Part shown: positions 56,169-64,000 of the stretch, in pieces | Layout: each line of letters begins with the position of its first letter | How positions within the stretch are numbered: the first letter of the stretch is position 1 | Assembly: GCA_905221235.1 (NCBI GenBank) | Contig: CAJNCJ010000004.1 | Location: 62,001-126,000 of the forward strand | Direction of reading: 5' to 3' | From: a bacterium | GTDB taxonomy: Bacteria; Bacillota; Bacilli; Lactobacillales; Streptococcaceae | Length of the DNA: 64,000 bases | The notes under the pieces: generated by a model | Seen by the model: only the letters and a program-made list of their open reading frames with translations | What the model was told of the DNA's origin: nothing | Database searches by the model: none | Position numbers and translations under genes: made by a program

Positions 56169-57500
56169 TTACTCTGTTTCTTCTTCTATTTCAACTTCGG
56201 TAATTTGGACTTTTACCTTGGTAACACGTCCATTTTTCACTTTATCATTGGTTAGGATAAGCTGCTTGTTTTGACTGACTAATTCATAACTGAGTTTCTC
56301 AGTCGTTGGAATGGTCCCAACTCCTGTCAAATAGTAACCAGCGATGGTATCAACGTCATCACTTTCCAGTTCAACATCAAAGTAGTCATTAAAATCATTG
56401 AGATTCATGGTACCTTGAACAATGTAAGTATCATCGCCAATCTGATGAACATCTATTGCTGCTTTGTCCGTTTCATCATCGATTTCCCCAACGATTTCCT
56501 CTAAGAGGTCTTCCAGAGTCACCAAACCAGCCATCCCACCGTATTCATCTAGCAAGATTGCCATTTGTCTTTGGGTATTACGCAATTCTTTTAACAAGTC
56601 ATCCACAAAAATAGTTTCAGGAACAAAGAGTGGATCTTGTAAGATTTTCTTCCAAACAATATTGTCAAAACCGTCCACAAAACCCGCCTTAAGGAGACTC
56701 TTGGTGTGAATGATCCCAATCACATTGTCCTTATCCCCATCATAGACAGGGATACGAGAATAATTTTGTTTTAAAATACTTTGGATGATGGTTTGACTAT
56801 CATCCTGAATATCGACCATAAAGGCATCCGTTCGAGGAACCATGACTTCTCTGGCCATTAATTCGTCCAGTGAAAAAATTCCTTGTAACATTTCAATTTC
56901 GTCAGCATCTAGTGTTTCTTCACTATTTGTCAGCATGTATTCAATTTCATCACGGGTCATTTTTTCATCAGCATCGTCAAAGGTCATAGGAGTCAAGCGA
57001 CTCAAGAGATTGGTAGATGCAGACAAGAGCCAAACAAAGGGACTAACTAGTTTCCCCAGCCCAATGATAACTGGCGCTGTACGAATCGCCAAGGCATCCT
57101 TTAGATTAAGAGCGATTCTCTTAGGATACAATTCCCCAAAAACGATGGAAATATAAGTCAAAAATGCTAAAGATAGAAAACTTGCAACGGCATAAGCTGT
57201 TTCCCCATTTCCAAGCCAGGATGCAATTTCTCGTCCCAGAGTTTCTGCCAAACTCGCCCCTGATAAGATCGTAATCAGGGTAATCCCTACTTGAATGGTT
57301 GATAAAAAGTGGTTAGGATTTTCTAGTACCTTCAGCAGACGGATATAGCGTCTATCTCCTTCTTCTGCCTTTTGTTCAACCCGCGCACGGTTAAGTGAAA
57401 CCATGGCCATTTCTGTGGCTGAGAAAAAGGCATTTAACACCGTCAAGATAAACAATAAAACAAATTGTAGCAACAAATTCTGACTACTTGGGTCTTCCAT
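56169..57500 (-). CDS. CNNM/CorC-HlyC family membrane protein with CBS pair
   Basis: 443-aa protein. Residues about 10-200 are a DUF21/CNNM membrane domain (FVLLFILTVLNAFFSATEMA, MVSLNRARVEQ). Two CBS domains follow (about 215-330, EVMVPRTDAFMVDIQ and MAILLDEYGGMAGLVTLEDL), then a CorC_HlyC domain to the end. Probable magnesium or other divalent cation efflux; HlyC-type names are historical. Its promoter was not resolved. Confidence 0.93.
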   Translation of the reverse strand: MEDPSSQNLLLQFVLLFILTVLNAFFSATEMAMVSLNRARVEQKAEEGDRRYIRLLKVLENPNHFLSTIQVGITLITILSGASLAETLGREIASWLGNGETAYAVASFLSLAFLTYISIVFGELYPKRIALNLKDALAIRTAPVIIGLGKLVSPFVWLLSASTNLLSRLTPMTFDDADEKMTRDEIEYMLTNSEETLDADEIEMLQGIFSLDELMAREVMVPRTDAFMVDIQDDSQTIIQSILKQNYSRIPVYDGDKDNVIGIIHTKSLLKAGFVDGFDNIVWKKILQDPLFVPETIFVDDLLKELRNTQRQMAILLDEYGGMAGLVTLEDLLEEIVGEIDDETDKAAIDVHQIGDDTYIVQGTMNLNDFNDYFDVELESDDVDTIAGYYLTGVGTIPTTEKLSYELVSQNKQLILTNDKVKNGRVTKVKVQITEVEIEEETE

Positions 57501-57607
57501 AGTTCTTCTCCTAAAATAGTATCTTATCCTTTATTATATCACAAAATATAGTCCAGTACATATTATTTTTTTCTTAGTACCTATTCTAGCCCTGCTGAAA
57601 CTAGTAA

Positions 57608-57645
57608 AAGAAGAACTCCTACATCTACAAGTGACATAGGAGTTT
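57608..57645. terminator. Hairpin downstream of endA
   Basis: AAACTCCTA pairs with TAGGAGTT across 14 nt, lying just after the endA stop on the minus strand. T-tract is weak. Confidence 0.45.
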
Positions 57646-57655
57646 ATGTAATCTT

Positions 57656-58699
<1,044 letters not shown>

Positions 58700-58713
<14 letters not shown>

Positions 58714-59983
58714 CACTTGCCTCAATCCGCTGAATCTTAGCACCTAGCTGCGCCAACTTCTCATGGAAACGGTAGTAACCTCTATCCAAGTGAACCAATT
58801 TACCAACTACAGTTTCTCCTTGTGCTACCAAACCTGTCAAAATTAAGGCAGCACTGGCACGAAGGTCAGTTGAAAGAACTTCTGCCCCCTGCAAAGGTTG
58901 ACCACCAACAATACGAGCTGTATCACGGATAATCTCAGAGTGCAATCCCATGCGACGCATTTCTTCTAGATGTTGGAAACGATTTTCGAAAACTGTCTCC
59001 ACCATAGTTGACTCCCCTTTTGCGACGGTCATCAAGGCTGTAAATTGAGCCTGCATATCTGTTGGAAATCCTGGGTGGGGCAAGGTTTTCACATGAACAG
59101 CTTTTAAATTTTCTAGTTGAGAGCGAACTCGAATTCCTTCAGTCTCCTCTGTCACTTCCACTCCCATTTCAAGCAATTTGGCAATCAAGGGACGGTTGTG
59201 CTCCCAGACAGCGTCTTTAATCAATATATCACCACCAGTCATGGCAGCAGCTACCATAAAGGTTCCGGCTTCGATACGGTCTTGGACTACATTGTGAGTC
59301 GTACCATGAAGTTTCTCAACACCGGTAATGGTAATGGTCTCTGTACCAGCACCCTTAACCTTAGCTCCCATTTCATTGAGGAGAATAGCTAGGTCCACAA
59401 TCTCAGGCTCACGCGCAGCATTTTCAATCACTGTCACCCCATCAGCTAGAGTCGCTGCCATCATCAAGTTCTGCGTAGCACCAACACTTGGGAAATCCAT
59501 ATAGATATGAGCTCCATGTATGCGATCAGCCTTGGCTTCGATATAACCAGCTGTCTGACTAATCTTAGCCCCCATAGCTTCTAGACCTTTCAAATGAAGA
59601 TCAATAGGGCGGCTGCCAATCGTACAACCACCTGGCATGGATACTTTAGCATGACCTACACGAGCAAGAATTGGTCCCAAGACAACGATAGATGCACGCA
59701 TCTTGCTAACATACTTGTAGGGAGCCTCCTCTGTGATATCGCCAGTCGCATCCACCTCGACAAGATGGGCTTCTTCATCAAAATCTACCTTGGCATTCAA
59801 ACCACGAACTACCTGATTCATAGTGAAAACATCTGACAAGATAGGAACGTTCTGCAAAACAGTCTTTCCTTCACTTGCTAGAATAGTCGCTGCCAACAAG
59901 GGTAAGACTGCATTCTTTGCTCCTTCGATCGTAACACTTCCTACCAGACGATTATCGCCACCTTGAACCACAATTTTTTCCAT
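58700..59983 (-). CDS. murA: UDP-N-acetylglucosamine 1-carboxyvinyltransferase
   Basis: 427-aa first committed peptidoglycan enzyme, EPSP-synthase fold. [16 protein letters not shown] (N-terminal), [20 protein letters not shown] with the catalytic Cys, and [13 protein letters not shown]. Streptococci have two MurA paralogues; which one this is cannot be told without comparison. Fosfomycin-sensitive Cys is present. Confidence 0.96.
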
Positions 59984-60006
59984 ACTTATTTCCTTTACTC
60001 TTGATT

Positions 60007-60237
60007 TTATAATAATCCTCTAAGCGCTTCTTGCCACAACTGATATAGGTTTATAAAGAAAGAACTCAAGATATAGCCCATTACAATGCTGAAAAAGGCT
60101 ACTAATAAACGAACTTTTCCTGTATTCTCAGCTGTCACTTTTAAAACCTTTTCCCATCTAACAAGATTCTTTAAAAGGTAAAAACTCACATAAATAAAGA
60201 GCATGTGACTGCTTAGAGTGAATAATAATTGAACCAT
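60007..60237 (-). CDS. DUF1146 family membrane protein
   Basis: 76-aa protein with two membrane segments ([17 protein letters not shown] and [20 protein letters not shown]), matching DUF1146/YwzB, which commonly lies just before murA. Function unknown. It is 23 bp upstream of murA and probably starts that operon. Confidence 0.88.
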   Translation of the reverse strand: MVQLLFTLSSHMLFIYVSFYLLKNLVRWEKVLKVTAENTGKVRLLVAFFSIVMGYILSSFFINLYQLWQEALRGLL

Positions 60238-60294
60238 TTGACTATTATACCATCTTCTCTGTTTGTGCGCTAGTTTGGAAACTTCACTTAAAAA

Positions 60295-61332
60295 CTAGGA
60301 ATTGTTTTTCAAGTAATCAATTGCATCTTGTAGGGTTTTAACTGGCACAATTTTCATATCTGTCTTAATTGTTTTTGCTGCTTCCAGAGCTGTTTGGTAG
60401 TTATTTTTCGCATCTGGATGCGCTTTTTGTTCTTCTTCGCTAACAGGGTTATCTGGAGCAAAGAAAATAGCAGCACCTTCTCTAGCCGAAGCTACAACTT
60501 TCTTATCAATACCTCCGATGTCCCCCACATTACCATCGCGGTCAATGGTTCCTGTGCCGGCAACGATACGGCCATTACGAAGGCCTGGGTCAGCTATTTG
60601 AGTATAGATAGCCAGACTAAACATGAGACCAGCACTTGGACCGCCGATACCGGCTGTTGAAAAGCGAATTGGGACATCACTGGTCACTTCTGTACGGTCA
60701 ATCAAACCGATTCCAATCCCATTTTTTCCATTTTCCAAGGTGATAATCTTACCTTCTGCAGACTTGGTTTGCCCATCTTCTTCATAGGTCACCTTGACGG
60801 AGTCCCCCAGTTTTTGAGAATTGACGTAATCAATCAAGTCCTTGGAACTATCAAAGGTCTGATCATTGACTGCAGTGACCGTATCAGAGATGTTGAGAAT
60901 CCCTTTAAAGGTCGAATTATCCGTTACAGTCAAGACATAAACCCCAAGATATTTGAGTTCAATATCCTTACCAGCTGTTTTTAGCCCTTGATACTTGGCC
61001 ATATTTTGCGATGTTTGCATGTAGAATTGATTAATTCGCATAAATTCAACATCAGAAGAACCACCTGTAGTCTCCTGAGCACTACGAATATCTGTAAAAG
61101 GCGTCAACCAAGCATAAATCATATGAGCTAAAGTAGCATGTTGGACACCAACCGTAACGAAGTGATAGGCACCAGCTTCCTTATCTTCTGTATCATTGAC
61201 TTTGAGGACTTGGCGAATATCTTCCGAACCACCTGGAACTTCTATATAGTAGGGCAAGGGCACTACAAATGCCAAGAAAGTTGCTATCAAGGCCGCAATG
61301 ACGTATAAGGGCCATCTAATCTTTTTTTTCAT
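60295..61332 (-). CDS. sepM: SepM-type PDZ/Lon-like serine protease
   Basis: 345-aa protein with an N-terminal anchor ([20 protein letters not shown]), a PDZ domain (about 125-195, [20 protein letters not shown]) and a Lon-type catalytic domain: [12 protein letters not shown] with the nucleophile Ser and [15 protein letters not shown] with the Lys. In S. mutans the orthologue trims the competence pheromone. Overlaps coaD by 17 bp. Confidence 0.93.
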   Translation of the reverse strand: MKKKIRWPLYVIAALIATFLAFVVPLPYYIEVPGGSEDIRQVLKVNDTEDKEAGAYHFVTVGVQHATLAHMIYAWLTPFTDIRSAQETTGGSSDVEFMRINQFYMQTSQNMAKYQGLKTAGKDIELKYLGVYVLTVTDNSTFKGILNISDTVTAVNDQTFDSSKDLIDYVNSQKLGDSVKVTYEEDGQTKSAEGKIITLENGKNGIGIGLIDRTEVTSDVPIRFSTAGIGGPSAGLMFSLAIYTQIADPGLRNGRIVAGTGTIDRDGNVGDIGGIDKKVVASAREGAAIFFAPDNPVSEEEQKAHPDAKNNYQTALEAAKTIKTDMKIVPVKTLQDAIDYLKNNS

Positions 61333-61804
61333 TTCTTATTTCCTCCAAAATACTCTCAGGAACATAGCAGGCAATATCCTGACCAAACTTCAGCAGCTCT
61401 CGAACACCGGATGAACTGATATAAAGATGCTCCGGTCGGCTATGTAAATAAATGGTCTCTATATCAGGAGACAGCTGATGGTTGTAGTAATCAAAACTGG
61501 CTTCATATTGCAAATCCGCTGCATTCCTCAACCCCCGCACTAGACAAGTAGCCCCCAGTCTTTTTGCAACATCAACTACCAATTCATCATGAGAAGACAC
61601 GACTGCAACATTTTCCAAATGTTTCACAGCCTTTTCCAGCCCCCGTTTACGATTTTCGATTGGGAGGAATCCTTGTTTGTGAGGATTAAAAAAAATACCT
61701 ACATAGAGCTTATCAAAGAGTTTGCTCGCCCGTTCAATCATATCCAGATGCCCATTTGTCATCGGATCAAATGAGCCTGTGAATAAGCCAATCTTATCTG
61801 ACAT
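61316..61804 (-). CDS. coaD: Phosphopantetheine adenylyltransferase
   Basis: 162-aa nucleotidyltransferase of CoA synthesis. [20 protein letters not shown] holds the HxGH-type NGH motif, and [13 protein letters not shown] the second active-site block. Overlaps rsmD by 11 bp and sepM by 17 bp. Confidence 0.97.
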   Translation of the reverse strand: MSDKIGLFTGSFDPMTNGHLDMIERASKLFDKLYVGIFFNPHKQGFLPIENRKRGLEKAVKHLENVAVVSSHDELVVDVAKRLGATCLVRGLRNAADLQYEASFDYYNHQLSPDIETIYLHSRPEHLYISSSGVRELLKFGQDIACYVPESILEEIRNEKKD

Positions 61805-62333
61805 AGACTGTCACCTTACTAATTCCATAAATTTTTTCCTTCCAGATGCCCAGGCAGGCAATTTCTTCTGGAAGTTCCACGGCTTTATCCGTCTCACACA
61901 CGACCATGACATCTTCAGAAAAAAGCGCTCTCTCAGCCATTTTTTCAATATCTGCTACGATTTGTTCCTTGGCATAAGGAGGGTCTAAGAAAATAAGGTC
62001 GAAAGGCCCAGACACCTGCTCCAGAGCTCGTTCCGCCTCCATCTTGAGGAGCTGAAATTTTCCAACTTCCTTGCTCATCTGGATATTTTCGGCCACGATA
62101 GCCTGAGCCTTACGGTCTCGCTCTACCAAAACAGCGCTAGCCATGCCACGCGATACTGCCTCAATAGATAAGCCACCACTGCCTGCATAAAGGTCCAAGA
62201 CCCGTCCCCCTTCAAAGTAGGGACCAATCATGTTAAAAATAGCTCCCCTAACCTTATCCGAAGTGGGTCTCGTCGTCTTGCCTTCTAGCGTCTTGAGGGG
62301 ACGTCCCCCATAGATTCCTGATACGATTTTCAT
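61794..62333 (-). CDS. rsmD: 16S rRNA (guanine966-N2)-methyltransferase
   Basis: 179-aa SAM-dependent methyltransferase. [19 protein letters not shown] start, [20 protein letters not shown] loop and [11 protein letters not shown] (DPPY catalytic motif). First gene of rsmD-coaD-sepM. Confidence 0.96.
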   Translation of the reverse strand: MKIVSGIYGGRPLKTLEGKTTRPTSDKVRGAIFNMIGPYFEGGRVLDLYAGSGGLSIEAVSRGMASAVLVERDRKAQAIVAENIQMSKEVGKFQLLKMEAERALEQVSGPFDLIFLDPPYAKEQIVADIEKMAERALFSEDVMVVCETDKAVELPEEIACLGIWKEKIYGISKVTVYVR

Positions 62334-62366
62334 ACCGTTTATTATACCAAATTATGGGCGAAAAGA

Positions 62367-62397
62367 GAAAGAAAACCGAACCTTGCGGTTCGATTCT
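62367..62397 (-). terminator. Terminator of asnA
   Basis: CGAACC-GCAA-GGTTCG stem with GAGA flank on the minus strand, followed by TTTTCTTTCTC. Confidence 0.72.
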
Positions 62398-63390
62398 CTA
62401 CAAAATATTTTCGTAAGTATCGCGGACTTCTTGAGGCCAAACACTTGTTTGTACTTCTCCGATATGTTTCTTGCGAAGTAAGAACATGGCCATACGAGAT
62501 TGTCCAATTCCTCCACCGATTGTCAATGGGAATAGGCCATTCAACAAAGCCTTGTGCCATTCCAATTCCAAGCGGTCTTCATCACCGGTGATTTCTACCT
62601 GACGGCGAAGGGTTTCTTCATCTACACGAATCCCCATAGAAGACAACTCAAAGGCTCCACCTAGAGACTCATTCCAAACAAGAATATCGCCATTAAGACC
62701 CTTGTAGCCATTCTCAGATTCACTTGTCCAGTCATCGTAGTCTGGTGCACGTCCATCGTGTGGCTTGCCGTCTGGCAATTCGCCACCGATACCGATCAAG
62801 AAGACAGCTCCAAATTCTTTACAGATCGCATTTTCACGTTCTTTCGGTGTCAAGTCTGGGTAGCGTTCTACCAACTCTTCTGTGTGGATAAAAGTGATTT
62901 GTTTTGGCAAGATAGACTCGATGTCATAGCGAGCTTCAACAGCTAGTTCTGTCAAACGAATGGCCTTATAAATCTTCTCAACTGTTTCTTTTAGGTAGGC
63001 AATGTTACGTTGGCCATTTGGGATAACCTTCTCCCAGTCCCACTGGTCGACATAAACAGAGTGGGTTGCATCCAGCGAGTCTTCGTCTGGACGAAGGGCC
63101 TTCATGTGAACAAAAAGACCTTCTCCCTCACCGAAACCAAAACGAGCCAAAGTATGGCGTTTCCATTTAGCAAGTGAGTGCACCACTTCATAGGTTTCAT
63201 CAGGAATCTGTAAAACCTTGACAGATACTGGATTTTCCACACCAGACAGGTTATCCTGCATCCCGTCACCGACCTTGCTCAAGATAGGACCTTGAACTTC
63301 GACAACTTCTAACTTATCTTTCAAATACTGGGTAAAAGTGTTTTTGACAAAGGAAATTTCTTCTTGTTGATGGATAAAACTTTTCTTCAT
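62398..63390 (-). CDS. asnA: Aspartate-ammonia ligase (asparagine synthetase A)
   Basis: 330-aa class II synthetase-like enzyme: [40 protein letters not shown] and a C-terminal [20 protein letters not shown]-binding motif. Makes asparagine using ammonia. Single-gene unit. Confidence 0.97.
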   Translation of the reverse strand: MKKSFIHQQEEISFVKNTFTQYLKDKLEVVEVQGPILSKVGDGMQDNLSGVENPVSVKVLQIPDETYEVVHSLAKWKRHTLARFGFGEGEGLFVHMKALRPDEDSLDATHSVYVDQWDWEKVIPNGQRNIAYLKETVEKIYKAIRLTELAVEARYDIESILPKQITFIHTEELVERYPDLTPKERENAICKEFGAVFLIGIGGELPDGKPHDGRAPDYDDWTSESENGYKGLNGDILVWNESLGGAFELSSMGIRVDEETLRRQVEITGDEDRLELEWHKALLNGLFPLTIGGGIGQSRMAMFLLRKKHIGEVQTSVWPQEVRDTYENIL

Positions 63391-63460
63391 AGGCTACTCC
63401 TCAAAAATTAATTAAAAGCATTATACACCTATTTTCAAGAAAAGAAAAGAGAAAATTTAA

Positions 63461-63488
63461 AAAAATCAGTGCTCCTTGGAACACTGAT
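63461..63488 (-). terminator. Terminator of the Bax-inhibitor-1 gene
   Basis: ATCAGTGTTCC-AA-GGAGCACTGAT stem followed by TTTTTT on the minus strand. Confidence 0.82.
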
Positions 63489-63500
63489 GTTAGGGACCTT

Positions 63501-64000
63501 CTAGTCATTTCGCCCGAAGATACGTAGAATACTTAGGAAAAGATTGATAAAATCAAGATAAATACTGAGAGCCATTGACACAACCCACCCTGTCGCTACA
63601 CGACCTTGCGATTGTTCATAAGCATAGCGAATTCTTTGGTTGTCCCAAGCAATCAGCCCAGAGAAAACCAAGACCATGGCTACGCTAATCATATAATCAA
63701 AGAAACCGCTAGCCAAGAAAATATTGACTACCATAGCAATAATCAAACCGATAAGAGCCGCCATCATTGCCCGACCAAGTCCACTCAAGTCTTTCTTGGT
63801 GAACATACCAACTGCCGCCATGACAAAGAAGAGAAGGGCGCTCGACACAAAGGCGGATAAAACTGTACCGGGAGTATAGAAGGCCACCACAAAACTGAGG
63901 GTAAAGCCGTTTAAAACGGAGTAAAGTAAAAATACTGGAAGAGCAGCTGGACTATTCTTTAAGGCCATGTTACTAGCAACGAAGACTAGTGCTAGCTCTG
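63501..64000 (-). CDS. Bax inhibitor-1 family membrane protein, 5' end outside window
   Basis: The open frame continues to the right edge, so the N-terminus is missing; about 166 C-terminal residues are present. About six membrane segments are visible, with [35 protein letters not shown] and a C-terminal [20 protein letters not shown], the BI-1/YccA pattern with its late Asp pair. Possibly a pH-sensitive calcium leak channel (family knowledge). Confidence 0.92.
   Translation of the reverse strand, partial: ELALVFVASNMALKNSPAALPVFLLYSVLNGFTLSFVVAFYTPGTVLSAFVSSALLFFVMAAVGMFTKKDLSGLGRAMMAALIGLIIAMVVNIFLASGFFDYMISVAMVLVFSGLIAWDNQRIRYAYEQSQGRVATGWVVSMALSIYLDFINLFLSILRIFGRND

Overview
The window is a compact, AT-rich, mostly minus-strand stretch of a Streptococcus of the mitis/pneumoniae group. 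Four BOX repeats, a blp-type peptide-signalling locus, the ami oligopeptide permease, the piu iron transporter, EndA and the dense overlapping-gene style all point there. From memory, the gene blocks match pneumococcal blocks, but blocks that are distant in the pneumococcal chromosome are adjacent here, so a close relative such as S. mitis is more likely than S. pneumoniae itself (inference).

Left to right: (1) 1-3000, small conserved genes including a DUF1912 protein and a DUF1858 + DUF438/hemerythrin/PAS pair. (2) 3200-8800, the rimP-nusA-ylxR-ylxQ-infB-rbfA translation/transcription operon. (3) 8900-10350, ccrZ and trmB. (4) 10500-16600, a reduced blp locus: blpT, regulator blpR, kinase blpH, then immunity-type membrane genes and CPBP proteases. 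No pheromone, exporter or bacteriocin gene is present, and the kinase has Tyr where the phosphoacceptor His is expected. Two promoters carry matching BlpR-type direct repeats. (5) 16600-19200, ecsAB and a HIT protein. (6) 19600-25530, the hrcA-grpE-dnaK-dnaJ heat-shock cluster with two CIRCE elements and a DJ-1/PfpI gene between dnaK and dnaJ. (7) 25550-30800, a PadR/DUF2812 operon, glnRA with a GlnR box, a FUSC-like gene and pgk. (8) 31000-39400, a Na/Pi transporter, an immunity-like gene, pepA, galE and the piu iron ABC operon. (9) 39500-45700, the yidD-rluB-scpB-scpA-xerD-like-cbpB-yfcE-rdgB-murI cluster and yneF. (10) 46000-49000, a trpXYZ-type ABC transporter behind a leader RNA with a five-segment attenuator layout and two short ORFs. 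(11) 49100-55650, amiACDEF. (12) 55799-55869, tRNA-Cys. (13) 56100-64000, a CorC-like protein, endA, epuA, murA, a DUF1146 protein, rsmD-coaD-sepM, asnA and a partial Bax-inhibitor-1 protein.

Most of the window is core housekeeping. The accessory or unusual parts are the blp remnant, the transporter leader RNA, the repeat-rich intergenic regions (19194-19633, 23540-23807, 45675-46000, 55870-56168) and several small genes below usual ORF cut-offs (50 aa at 2666-2818, 54 aa at 13039-13203). Start codons were moved inward from the longest ORF wherever a Shine-Dalgarno sequence or an overlap with the upstream stop supported it.
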